A DNA stretch of 64,000 nt from assembly GCA_964384555.1 (NCBI GenBank), contig CAYLLA010000003.1:1-64000 (forward strand), written 5' to 3'. The position numbers and the translations under genes are program-made. Shown here piece after piece: positions 41,135 to 50,189 of this stretch (position 1 is the stretch's first letter; every line of letters starts with the position of its first letter). Source of the DNA: CAG-390 sp964384555. GTDB lineage: Bacteria > Bacillota > Clostridia > Oscillospirales > CAG-272. The notes beneath the pieces are model-generated. The model was not told where the DNA came from. It ran no database searches and was given only the letters and a program-made list of their open reading frames with translations.

Positions 41135-43195
41135 ATGCCCGAGCTTTACGATAACGATGCGATCCGCGATAACACGAGCGCGGACGGACATCGATCCCCG
41201 TCGGATACGGATGGATATGCCAAGTATAACGAGGATGATCCCGCCGCCGACGTTATCGATGCCAAGGACCCCAAAGACAGCTTTTTTGCAACCGTTTGCG
41301 ACACAGCCGCTGAAAAGCTGAACAGCGGTATCACGGGACGGATAATGCATTCATATCCAGACGAATGTCGCGCGCTTGACCGTTCAGCCATAGTCAGCAC
41401 CCTGCGGCGTTCCGACCGCGGCGGGGGACTTGTGCGCAGGATCAAAAAGCGCATTGCCCGTACATTTGAGGAATCCCTTGTCATAAACGCACTCATAAGA
41501 ATAAAAAATGCCGCCATGAGATGCTATATGAAGACCTACGGTGCGTTTTTTATCACATTTGGTGTGTACTCGGCGCTGATATATCTCATAAAAAGATATG
41601 CACTGCTTTTGGATGATGTATCCGGCGGCGATATGCTCTGCGCACTTGTAATGATACTTCTCTCCCTCCCTCTGTTGTTCAGCAAAAAGACACTTGCCGG
41701 TGCACTCGGCAACAGTCTATTGCTTCAAGATCTTTTGGCCGATGCCTGCGGCGTTACGCCTGATAAGCTTGCAATAAGGCCAAAAAGCAATATCGCGGGG
41801 CAAAGCTGGGCGGTCATTCTCGGAATCGCCGCGGGAATGCTGACCTATTACATCCCACCGCTTACATTTATTATAACGCTGTTTGCCGTGGTATCGGTTG
41901 CCGTGCTGTTGTCATTCCCCGAGGCGGGTGTATCTTTTACAATATTCACAGCACCGTTTTTGAGCCTCTCCGAGCATCCGTCCCTGATACTTGCATGTGT
42001 AACATTGCTTGCCGCACTCGGTTTTGCCGCAAAGTATCTGCGCGGCAAGCGTACCGCAATATTCGGTCCTGCAGAAGCCGCCATTGGCGGGTTTATGCTG
42101 CTGACCGTATGCGGCGGCATATTCACGCCCGGAGATGGAGATGCTCGCCCCGCGCTGATAAGAGCGGCGCTGATGTGCGTTTACTTTTTGATAGTCAATA
42201 CCGTAAGCGACCGCCGCAAGCTGCGATCCTGCATACTTTTGCTCGTGATATCCACGACTATAGTCTCGTTTATCGGAGTTGCGGAGTATCTTTGCGGGCG
42301 CGCCGTATTTGATTGGTTGGACAGCGAAAGCTTTGCGGCGATCTACGGACGAAGCACCTCTGTTTTCTCCAACCCCAATACGCTGGCGTATTTTATAATT
42401 CCCGTATTTCCGTTTGCCCTCGCAGGTGTACTGCTTTCAAAGACCAAGCGGGAACGATTCCTCTTTGGCTTTTCTGCGGCGACCATCCTTGTTTGCACCG
42501 TATTTACTTGGTCGCGCGGTGCGTGGGTGGGACTTGCCGTGTCATCGCTCTTGTTTTTGCTCTCTATCACGCCGCGTGCCGTGGCCGTGGTACCCGCATT
42601 GGTTGCCGTAACAGCACTGCTCAGTACTTGCTTTCCGGACACGCTCGGTACTCGCATGGGCAGTATCGCATCGCTTGGTGACAGCGCAAATTACTATCGT
42701 GTGAGGGTGTGGAATGCCGCCTCACGTATCGCAGGCAGATACCTCGGCGGCGGCATTGGCATCGGCGATGAGCTCTTCGGCCAAATGTATTTAAAAGTCG
42801 CCGATCCGGAGGTGTGGAATGCATCTCACGCACACAGCCTGTGGCTGCAAACGATCACGGAGCTGGGTCTCCCCGGACTTATTTTACTGCTACTTGCCAC
42901 CTTCTTTATCCTGCAAAAGGCCGCAAGTGTTCGAGCCGGCTCTAACGGCGGCAAACGCTTGCCCCTGCTTGCCGCAGCAGGCGCGGCAGGTCTGATATCA
43001 CTTGTTGTATCGGGATGCTTTGACTTTGTATGGTACAACAACACTATCTTCTTTATGTTTTGGGTAATGGCAGGACTTGCCTCGGCTACGGCAGAGATAC
43101 AAAGGCGCGAGGGCATGGGGCCGGCTTCCGGCTGTGTCTCACCGCTGTCCGATGCAAGAGCCGCCGATATGCTGATGATACTCGGCAAGGACTGA
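41135..43195 (+). CDS. O-antigen ligase-like (Wzy_C) membrane protein
   Basis: Polytopic membrane protein of 686 residues. The first ~115 are hydrophilic and charged, then about twelve hydrophobic segments. The O-antigen ligase/polymerase region includes YGRSTSVFSNPNTLAYFIIP near 410, FTWSRGAWVGLAVSS near 450 and the large loop ending ASHAHSLWLQTITELGLPGL near 570, where the conserved His and Arg of Wzy/WaaL types are found. It likely polymerises or ligates surface glycans, but no glycosyltransferases are adjacent. GGGAGG lies seven bases before the ATG. Two DUF4330 genes follow. Confidence 0.8.
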   Translation: MPELYDNDAIRDNTSADGHRSPSDTDGYAKYNEDDPAADVIDAKDPKDSFFATVCDTAAEKLNSGITGRIMHSYPDECRALDRSAIVSTLRRSDRGGGLVRRIKKRIARTFEESLVINALIRIKNAAMRCYMKTYGAFFITFGVYSALIYLIKRYALLLDDVSGGDMLCALVMILLSLPLLFSKKTLAGALGNSLLLQDLLADACGVTPDKLAIRPKSNIAGQSWAVILGIAAGMLTYYIPPLTFIITLFAVVSVAVLLSFPEAGVSFTIFTAPFLSLSEHPSLILACVTLLAALGFAAKYLRGKRTAIFGPAEAAIGGFMLLTVCGGIFTPGDGDARPALIRAALMCVYFLIVNTVSDRRKLRSCILLLVISTTIVSFIGVAEYLCGRAVFDWLDSESFAAIYGRSTSVFSNPNTLAYFIIPVFPFALAGVLLSKTKRERFLFGFSAATILVCTVFTWSRGAWVGLAVSSLLFLLSITPRAVAVVPALVAVTALLSTCFPDTLGTRMGSIASLGDSANYYRVRVWNAASRIAGRYLGGGIGIGDELFGQMYLKVADPEVWNASHAHSLWLQTITELGLPGLILLLLATFFILQKAASVRAGSNGGKRLPLLAAAGAAGLISLVVSGCFDFVWYNNTIFFMFWVMAGLASATAEIQRREGMGPASGCVSPLSDARAADMLMILGKD

Positions 43196-43339
43196 CGGCA
43201 GTGCGATCATCCCCAAAGATAACGTACAGATACTACATCGCGACATTATTGACTCAAAATTTTATTTGTTTTTATATTTTTAAATGTTAAGGAAGCTCGG
43301 GCGCTACCCGCTCAAAAGCGGATACAAGCAACCGAAGCT

Positions 43340-43897
43340 ATGGTCACAACAATGAATTCATCTGAAAGAAGCACCGCAAAAAGATCCGACCGTCGCGGCT
43401 ACCGTTTTAATATACTTGATGCAGTTATAGCCTTGGTGATACTTGCAGTGATAGCCGTGATCTTGGTTGCATATCTGCCGGGCGGACTCTCGGCATCAGG
43501 CGGCGGGCGCGGGAGCGTTACCGTCACATATACTCTTGAGATAAAAGGAGCTAATCGCAAGTTTGCCGATTGGATAGCTGTTGGCGACACCGTGACCGAG
43601 CGCTCGTCAGCCGCGGGTCTCGGTCGTGTCAGCGCAGAGCTCGAGGTCTCACCCGCCGGGTTAGTAAGATTTGATCCCACGTCCGGTGAGGTGATAATAG
43701 ACGAAGCCGAGGATACCTCCGATCTTTTGATAACCATCACCGCCACGGCAAAATATGACCCATCCCGCGGTTACACGGTCAACGGTAAAAGACTTGCGGT
43801 AGGTGCGAATTATTCGGTCAGCCTACCAAGATTTGAGGGCACAGGGGAGTGCATCGGCATTATTGAAACATCCTCGACCGGAGGTGTAGGGCAATGA
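43340..43897 (+). CDS. DUF4330 family membrane-anchored protein 1
   Basis: A 185-residue protein with a cytoplasmic N-terminus, one membrane helix at about 28-50 (LDAVIALVILAVIAVILVAYL), then a beta-rich extracytoplasmic domain (VTVTYTLEIKGANRKFADWI). DUF4330 is a family of unknown function that follows O-antigen-ligase-like genes in Clostridia, as here. No ribosome site is close to the ATG; AAGGAAGCTC stands about 45 bases upstream followed by small hairpins. The stop overlaps the next gene (ATGA). Confidence 0.75.
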   Translation: MVTTMNSSERSTAKRSDRRGYRFNILDAVIALVILAVIAVILVAYLPGGLSASGGGRGSVTVTYTLEIKGANRKFADWIAVGDTVTERSSAAGLGRVSAELEVSPAGLVRFDPTSGEVIIDEAEDTSDLLITITATAKYDPSRGYTVNGKRLAVGANYSVSLPRFEGTGECIGIIETSSTGGVGQ

Positions 43898-44406
43898 AAG
43901 ATCAGAAAAACGAAAAACGCGGAAAACACGACAGCGGTCGTGCAAGATTTGGCGCGGCGGATGTAGTTATCATATTGCTGATCGTGCTGGCCGTGGCCTC
44001 GATCATACTGCGCAGTGTGTCAGAAAGTGCGACCTTTGGCAGCGAAACTGCACACTGTACGGTGGAATTTTCGGCCACGGATATAAGATATACAACGTTT
44101 GATTTTATTGAAACCGGAGCCGATGTTTATGTTGGCGATGATCTTATAGGTCAGCTGGCGGCAGGCACGGTGTTTTCGCCATCCGTCCTGCACACAAACG
44201 GAGCAGATGGTGCGCCCACCGATGTGCACTACCCGGAAAACACACTGATAGACGTCAGCGGCGTGGTCGATTGCGAGCTTATTAAAACAGACGGCGGATA
44301 TGTTACAAAAAGCGGTACGCATATAGCCCCCGGATGCACCTTGACGTTAAAAATGAAAACGGTGGATCTTTTGGTCACGGTGACCGGAATATCCGATGCA
44401 CCGTAA
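43894..44406 (+). CDS. DUF4330 family membrane-anchored protein 2
   Basis: A 170-residue paralogue with the same layout: basic start, membrane helix at about 22-42 (ADVVIILLIVLAVASIIL), then a beta-rich outer domain beginning CTVEFSATDIRYTTFDFI. It overlaps the preceding gene by four bases (ATGA), showing translational coupling, so the two products are probably made in equal amounts and may pair. Function unknown. Confidence 0.75.
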   Translation: MKDQKNEKRGKHDSGRARFGAADVVIILLIVLAVASIILRSVSESATFGSETAHCTVEFSATDIRYTTFDFIETGADVYVGDDLIGQLAAGTVFSPSVLHTNGADGAPTDVHYPENTLIDVSGVVDCELIKTDGGYVTKSGTHIAPGCTLTLKMKTVDLLVTVTGISDAP

Positions 44407-44536
44407 AGCTGCAATACGCATTAACAGCGCGACCACACAACAACATCTTCTGTTTTTTACAGAATTATGTCAGTAATAGTTAAAAAATAAACGAATCAAG
44501 CGGTGCAAAGTAAGGTAAATATCATCATTTTGTCTA

Positions 44537-44565
44537 TTGATTTTGTCTGTTTGCTCGGTTATAAT
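44537..44565 (+). promoter_or_regulatory. Promoter of the HPr gene
   Basis: TTGATT, 17 bases, TATAAT, about 50 bases before the HPr start. Confidence 0.7.
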
Positions 44566-44613
44566 ATTTATAAGTATAAATGAGTGCCTACATGGCTTAA
44601 TAAGGAGTCGGAT

Positions 44614-44877
44614 ATGATATCACGCGAGGTTACAATCAACAATAACGGCGGACTGCACGCAAGACCCGCTACTTATTTTATTCAAAAAGCCAATTCGTAC
44701 AACTGCTCGATCTGGATCCAAAAGGATGACCGTAAAATGAACGCCAAAAGTCTGCTTGGTGTTCTTTCCATCGGCATTGCCAAGGGCATGACCGTTACTC
44801 TTATTGCGGACGGTCAGGATGAAAAGGAAGCTCTTGACGGACTTGAGGAGCTTATCAACAGCGGCTTTGCCGAATAA
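44614..44877 (+). CDS. ptsH: HPr family phosphocarrier protein
   Basis: Phosphocarrier of the sugar phosphotransferase system and carbon-control signal in Bacillota. The 87-residue protein has His15 in GGLHARPAT, the phosphorylation site for enzyme I, and Ser46 in KSLLGVLSIGIAKG, the HPr-kinase site. AAGGAG six bases before the ATG at 44614 sets the start. It stands alone without ptsI, so it could be PTS HPr or the regulatory Crh-like form; His15 favours HPr. Confidence 0.88.
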   Translation: MISREVTINNNGGLHARPATYFIQKANSYNCSIWIQKDDRKMNAKSLLGVLSIGIAKGMTVTLIADGQDEKEALDGLEELINSGFAE

Positions 44878-45032
44878 AAGGTCCATAATACATAGTGTTG
44901 CATTGTCAGCAGGGCGGTGCAAAAACGGTGTCAGCGCATAAAGTCGTGTCGGCGGTGCATGGCTCCGGCGAAAAATGGGGGGTGTCATGCTATCGACAGC
45001 CCCCACTGTTGTTTGAAAAACAAGGATATCAA

Positions 45033-46991
45033 ATGAGCATGATAGACAGGGATACCCCCCAAGTCATACCAATAAATACCGAACCGGCCACGGTCAGCGA
45101 AGCGAGATCCGACACCGTCGGTAAAAAAAAGAACGAAACCTCCGAGGAAAGGCGCGAGCGCTTGCTTGCCGAGGCACTGGCACTTCCACTGACCCCGGGC
45201 GTTTATATCATGAAAAACGAGCGCGGGCGCGTTATATATGTAGGAAAATCGCGTAAACTGCGCGACCGCGTTTCGCAATATTTCAGAAACGGCGAAAAAA
45301 ATCTTAAGACCGAGCGCATGACCTCGGCAGTCCACAGATTTGAATATATTCTGTGCGACACAGAGATGGAAGCGCTGACACTTGAAAACACACTTATAAA
45401 GCAATACACCCCGCGATATAACATACGCCTTAAGGATGCAAAGTCCTATCCGTATATAAAGCTTACATCCGGAGAATATCCGCGCCTTGTAATGAGCCGG
45501 GCAAGAGTGGATGACGGTGCTAAATACTTTGGACCTTACTTTGGCACATCCACTGTTTTCTCGGTAATATCTCTCGTCAACAAGACCTTTGGCCTGCCGT
45601 CCTGCAAAAAGCGTTTTCCGGAAGATATAGGCCGCGACCGCCCCTGCCTTTACTATCGCATAGGCCAGTGCCGCGGTATTTGCACCGGCAGTGTGAGCAC
45701 GACGGAATACAGTGAGATGGTATCTTGTGCTTGCGAGGTCCTTCGCGGTAACACAGCGCAGGCAAGGCGCGAGCTTGAGCGCGAGATGCTGGAATATGCC
45801 GAACGCGAGGAATTTGAGGCCGCCGCACGCTGTCGCGATACTATACGCTCGCTTGAAAAGCTGTCGCAAAAACAAAAGGTGGTTGCATCTCCCGATTGCG
45901 ATCAAGACATATGCGGCGTTTATGTCGGCGACACGATGACCATGATGTCGCTGCTGATCATTCGCGGCGGCGCATTAGTGGATAAAACTGATTTCCCGAT
46001 ATCGGGCGATGTGATAGCCGACCCACATGCATTCTGCACACTGATATGCGAGCATTACAAACGATGCGGGTATGCTCCGCGGCGTTTGCTGTTGAGCTTT
46101 GAATGCGACGATGAGGATATAGCCCTGCTTACTGACTTTTTGAGCAATATCGGAGGCAGAAAGACATATGTTTCCGTTCCGATCATAGGCGACAACCGCA
46201 AGCTGTGCGATATGGCAGTTGAGAACGCAAAAGAGGCCGCGGCAAGACTTGAACGCGACACCGATCGCTCTGAGAGTACTGCCATGCGACTTGGTGAACT
46301 TTTGGGGCTTGATTATCTCCCCGAAAGGATAGAGGCTTACGATATATCAAATATCGGAGATGAGCATATCACCGCCGGCATGATAGTATACGATCACGGG
46401 AGTTTTTGTAAGCGCGATTACCGCACGTTCAGCATCAAGTCTACGCAGGGTGCCAACGACTACGGTGCAATGCGCGAGGCGCTCGAGCGGAGACTTGCGC
46501 ACCTCTCTGACACCGATGGTTCATCATTTACCATTCCGCCTGATATTTTACTTATAGACGGCGGCGCAGAGCATCTGGCTGTAGCGCTTGATGTAATACA
46601 TTCGCTGGGGCTCGAGCTTACCGCGGTGGGCATGGTAAAAGATGATTACCATAAAACCCGCGCGCTCATAACAGAGCACGGCGAGGTGAGCATCGCACGC
46701 GAACAGGATGTGTACGGCCTTATCTACCGTATACAGGAGGAAGTTCACCGTTTCACCGTCTCAAAGATGAGCGGCGCCAAGCGTAAGACCATGCGGGTAT
46801 CAACGCTTGAAAAGATAAACGGCATAGGTCCCACAAAGTCAAAAAAGCTGCTTGCGGCTCTCGGCGGTCTTGGCGCGGTCAAAAGCGCGGATGTGGAGAC
46901 CTTGGCGGCGATAAACGGAATATCCCGCGCCGAGGCCTTTGCGGTGTACAGCTATTTCCACCCGGATGAAGCCGAAAAAGAGGATAAATAA
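45033..46991 (+). CDS. uvrC: Excinuclease ABC subunit C
   Basis: Makes both incisions in nucleotide-excision repair. At 652 residues it shows the GIY-YIG nuclease near residue 50 (TPGVYIMKNERGRVIYVGKS), a UVR motif around EREEFEAAARCRDTIRSLEK, the RNase H-like second nuclease starting EAYDISNIGDEH with LLIDGGAEHLAVALDV, and a C-terminal helix-hairpin-helix INGIGPTKSKKLL. AAGGA precedes the ATG at 45033; the frame stays open 46 codons upstream without a better start, and small hairpins occupy that leader. Confidence 0.97.
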   Translation: MSMIDRDTPQVIPINTEPATVSEARSDTVGKKKNETSEERRERLLAEALALPLTPGVYIMKNERGRVIYVGKSRKLRDRVSQYFRNGEKNLKTERMTSAVHRFEYILCDTEMEALTLENTLIKQYTPRYNIRLKDAKSYPYIKLTSGEYPRLVMSRARVDDGAKYFGPYFGTSTVFSVISLVNKTFGLPSCKKRFPEDIGRDRPCLYYRIGQCRGICTGSVSTTEYSEMVSCACEVLRGNTAQARRELEREMLEYAEREEFEAAARCRDTIRSLEKLSQKQKVVASPDCDQDICGVYVGDTMTMMSLLIIRGGALVDKTDFPISGDVIADPHAFCTLICEHYKRCGYAPRRLLLSFECDDEDIALLTDFLSNIGGRKTYVSVPIIGDNRKLCDMAVENAKEAAARLERDTDRSESTAMRLGELLGLDYLPERIEAYDISNIGDEHITAGMIVYDHGSFCKRDYRTFSIKSTQGANDYGAMREALERRLAHLSDTDGSSFTIPPDILLIDGGAEHLAVALDVIHSLGLELTAVGMVKDDYHKTRALITEHGEVSIAREQDVYGLIYRIQEEVHRFTVSKMSGAKRKTMRVSTLEKINGIGPTKSKKLLAALGGLGAVKSADVETLAAINGISRAEAFAVYSYFHPDEAEKEDK

Positions 46992-47053
46992 AGCTAAATA
47001 AGAACGACCGAAAGCCTCCCGGCGGCGCAAAACGGTCGATGGGGGATCTTGAA

Positions 47054-47683
47054 ATGATGCGAATAATCACAGGCACGGCAAGAGGGACAAAGCTTGATGC
47101 GCCTGCCGGTATGACTACAAGGCCTACCGCCGAGCGAACTAAGGAAGCCATGTTTTCAAGCCTTCAATTTAATATACGCGGCAGATGTGTACTTGATCTT
47201 TTTGCAGGGTCGGGGCAAATGGGGCTTGAGGCCTTGAGCCGCGGCGCGGAGCTGGCTTATTTTTGCGACCGATCCGCCGATGCCGTAAAAACGATACGCG
47301 GCAATGCCGAAAAAACACATCTTGCGGATAAATGCCGCATCTACAGTATAGATTCACAAGACTTTTTATTGCAAAATGCGGGCAGGCTGAGGTTTGATAT
47401 CGTGTTTATCGATCCGCCGTATGCATCGGGGCTCGTGCCGCTCTGCCTTAAAAAGTTGGTGGCGGGGAAGTTCCTCACAAACGGAGCAATGCTCGTTTGC
47501 GAAACACCGCGCGGTGCGGGAGCGTTCGGAGACGACGGAGAGCTTGGTAACTGTTTTGATGTTACAAAGACATCTGTATACGGTGCGGCAGAGATATCGA
47601 TCCTGCGCTTTAAAGGCGACGATAACGCCGCTGCAACCAATATAGATATCACAAAAGATAAAAAAGGGGAGGGGACCACATGA
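47054..47683 (+). CDS. rsmD: 16S rRNA (guanine-966-N2) methyltransferase RsmD
   Basis: Methylates G966 of 16S rRNA. The 209-residue protein begins MMRIITGTARGTKLDAPAG, with PTAERTKEAMFSSLQF, SAM motif VLDLFAGSGQMGLEALSRGA and catalytic FIDPPYASG. The C-terminal ~35 residues are an extra hydrophilic extension. GGGGGAT precedes the ATG pair at 47054/47057. The leader can form a CGACCG/CGGTCG stem (about 47005-47038). The stop overlaps coaD. Confidence 0.93.
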   Translation: MMRIITGTARGTKLDAPAGMTTRPTAERTKEAMFSSLQFNIRGRCVLDLFAGSGQMGLEALSRGAELAYFCDRSADAVKTIRGNAEKTHLADKCRIYSIDSQDFLLQNAGRLRFDIVFIDPPYASGLVPLCLKKLVAGKFLTNGAMLVCETPRGAGAFGDDGELGNCFDVTKTSVYGAAEISILRFKGDDNAAATNIDITKDKKGEGTT

Positions 47684-48177
47684 CAACGGCGATCATTCCC
47701 GGCAGTTTTGACCCCATGACGCTCGGTCACAGAGACATAGTTTTGCGCGCCTCGCAACTCTTTGACAGGATCATTGTGGCCATTATGGTAAACCCCGAAA
47801 AGATCGGACGTTTCTCCTTTGCAGAGCGAAAAAAGATCGCGGAGCTTACGGTATCGGATATAAAAAATGCCACGGTATTGACATCCCGCGGCTACCTCGC
47901 CGACCTTGCGGCCGAGCTTGGTGCCGTAGCGATAGTCAAGGGCCTCCGAAATACCGATGATCTTATATATGAGCAGGAAATGGCGGTATTTAATCACCAA
48001 AGGAATCCCGCGTGTGAGACGATATATCTGCCGTCATACGGAGATATGACACGCATCAGCTCGACCGCTGTGCGGCATGCCATCGACACCGGCGCGCCGC
48101 TTGATGGCTTGATGCAGGAAGATGCCGCAAAATATATAAGAGCGCTTATTGCATCATCTGCCGATAAACATAGCTGA
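47680..48177 (+). CDS. coaD: Phosphopantetheine adenylyltransferase
   Basis: Fourth step of coenzyme A synthesis. The 165-residue protein opens TTAIIPGSFDPMTLGHRDIV with the T/H-x-G-H nucleotidyl-transferase motif, has VKGLRNTDDLIYEQEMA near 87 and ends with ISSTAVRHAI. The ATG overlaps the rsmD stop (ATGA) and GGGGAGGGG is just upstream. The rsmD-coaD pair is standard in Bacillota. Confidence 0.97.
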   Translation: MTTAIIPGSFDPMTLGHRDIVLRASQLFDRIIVAIMVNPEKIGRFSFAERKKIAELTVSDIKNATVLTSRGYLADLAAELGAVAIVKGLRNTDDLIYEQEMAVFNHQRNPACETIYLPSYGDMTRISSTAVRHAIDTGAPLDGLMQEDAAKYIRALIASSADKHS

Positions 48178-48228
48178 TATATAGAAATAGGTACATCAGA
48201 TAATAATTTAAAAAAGACAAATTAAAAA

Positions 48229-48270
48229 AAGGAAGCCCTCGCCGCGGCGAAGGCTTGAGGTTAAAGTAAA
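48229..48270 (+). repeat. Leader hairpin element, copy 2 (before nadE)
   Basis: Begins AAGGAAGCCCTCGCCGCG; AAGCCCTCGCC (48233-48243) pairs with GGCGAAGGCTT (48246-48256) with one mismatch. Nearly the same as the element at 25460, including the spacing to the ATG. Confidence 0.6.
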
Positions 48271-50178
48271 ATGAAAGATGGTTTCATTAAAGCGGCGGCA
48301 CTGATCCCGGAGCTTCGGGTAGCCGATTGCAGTTACAATGCCAACAAGACCATAGAGCTGGCCCGACGCGCCGCAGAGCTTGGCGTGCGCATAATGGTCT
48401 TTCCGGAGCTTGGCATAACCGGCTACACCTGTCAGGATCTTTTCTTTCACAGCACACTGCTTAATGCCGCCGAGCGAGAGACCGAGCACATAATGCGCGA
48501 AACGGCAGATATCGATGCCTTGATATTCGTTGGTGTACCGCTTCTTGACTGCGGCAAGCTCTACAACGCCGCCGCCGCAATATACGGCGGACGTCTGCTC
48601 GGCATCATCCCAAAGACTCTGCTTCCAAACTACGGAGAGTTTTACGAGGCACGGCAATTCACACCCGCACCAGATCACACCGAGATGATAAAGTTTGCAT
48701 CACAAAGCTGTCCTTTCGGTACACGACTTCTGTTCTGCCACAGCCATATAAAGGAGCTTGTGGTCGCCGCTGAGATATGTGAGGATATGTGGGGGCAGAT
48801 CCCGCCCTCCACATATCATGCCGCCGCGGGTGCCACGGTGATCGTTAATCTTTCGGCATCAAACGAGCTGATCGGTAAGGCCGAATATCGCCGCACGCTG
48901 GCCTCCATGACATCCGCTCGCAATATATGCGGATATATCTACGCATCAGCAGGATGCGGGGAATCGACCACCGATCTTGTTTTTGCCGGTCACTCGCTTA
49001 TATGCGAGGATGGCTCGGTGCTTGCCGAACGCGCCCCGTTCAGAGATACTGACATCTTGACAGCAGACATAGACGTAAAGATGCTGACATACAAGAGATC
49101 GCAAAACAACGTCTTTCACTGCGGCAACGATGCCGCTTACACTCGAATATCATTTGGCGGTGAGCCGACAGAGACCCGCCTTGAGCGCCGCTTCCCCTGC
49201 CGTCCCTTTGTGCCGTCCGATGACAGCACACGCCATGAGCGTTGCAGTTTGATACTTGATATGCAGTCTGCGGCACTTGCAAGACGTATAGAGCATACGC
49301 ACGCACGCACGGCCGTTGTGGGCATCTCCGGCGGTCTTGATTCAACGCTTGCACTGATAGTGGCAGAACGCGCCATGCGGCGACTTGGGCGCTCAACACA
49401 TGATATCCTCACCGTTACCATGCCTTGCTTCGGTACAGGCGTGCGCACACGTGGCAACGCAGAGGAGCTCTCCCTGTTGCTCGACACCAGCTTCCGCTGT
49501 GTGGATATCGCCGCATCGGTAAAACAGCACCTTTCGGATATCGGTCACGCGGAGGATAATTACGATGTGACATATGAGAACGCACAGGCTCGCGAGCGCA
49601 CTCAAGTGCTAATGGATATCGCAAATCAGACCGGCGGTCTTGTCGTGGGCACAGGCGATCTCTCTGAGGTCGCGCTTGGATGGTCTACCTACAACGGCGA
49701 CCATATGTCGATGTACGGTGTAAACTGCTCTGTCCCCAAAACGCTTATAAGATATATTGTAAAATACTACGCCGATACATGCGACAACGAAAAGCTTTCG
49801 GCGGTACTTTATGATATTCTTGACACCCCCGTATCTCCCGAGCTCGTTCCGTCTCGCCCGGGCGAGATAGGTCAGCGTACCGAGGATATCCTCGGCAGAT
49901 ATGATCTGCATGACTTTTTCCTTTATTATATGATGCGTGGTGGATATTCCCCAAGCAAGCTTTATCGCATTGCAAAGCTCAGCTTTGCGGGGCAGTTTGA
50001 TGATGATTACATCAAAAAAACTCTGGAATTGTTCTGCCGCCGCTTCTTTGGGCAGCAATTTAAGCGTTCCTGCGTGCCGGACGGCGTAAAGATAGGCACG
50101 GTGGCGCTCTCCCCGCGCGGGGATTGGCGCATGTCATCCGATACATCCGCAAGCGAATGGCTGGCGGATATCGAATGA
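48271..50178 (+). CDS. nadE: Glutamine-dependent NAD+ synthetase
   Basis: Last step of NAD synthesis, amidating nicotinate adenine dinucleotide with ammonia from glutamine. Of 635 residues the first ~270 are the nitrilase-like glutaminase with Glu46 (VFPELGITGYTC), Lys115 (KTLLPNYGEFYE) and Cys170 (AAEICEDMW). The rest is the synthetase: P-loop ISGGLDSTLAL near 350, GTGDLSEVALGWSTYNGDHMS near 465. All catalytic residues are present. GAGG ten bases before the ATG comes right after a leader hairpin. Convergent with feoB, 11 bases apart. Confidence 0.96.
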   Translation: MKDGFIKAAALIPELRVADCSYNANKTIELARRAAELGVRIMVFPELGITGYTCQDLFFHSTLLNAAERETEHIMRETADIDALIFVGVPLLDCGKLYNAAAAIYGGRLLGIIPKTLLPNYGEFYEARQFTPAPDHTEMIKFASQSCPFGTRLLFCHSHIKELVVAAEICEDMWGQIPPSTYHAAAGATVIVNLSASNELIGKAEYRRTLASMTSARNICGYIYASAGCGESTTDLVFAGHSLICEDGSVLAERAPFRDTDILTADIDVKMLTYKRSQNNVFHCGNDAAYTRISFGGEPTETRLERRFPCRPFVPSDDSTRHERCSLILDMQSAALARRIEHTHARTAVVGISGGLDSTLALIVAERAMRRLGRSTHDILTVTMPCFGTGVRTRGNAEELSLLLDTSFRCVDIAASVKQHLSDIGHAEDNYDVTYENAQARERTQVLMDIANQTGGLVVGTGDLSEVALGWSTYNGDHMSMYGVNCSVPKTLIRYIVKYYADTCDNEKLSAVLYDILDTPVSPELVPSRPGEIGQRTEDILGRYDLHDFFLYYMMRGGYSPSKLYRIAKLSFAGQFDDDYIKKTLELFCRRFFGQQFKRSCVPDGVKIGTVALSPRGDWRMSSDTSASEWLADIE

Positions 50179-50189
50179 TCGAAAGCAGA

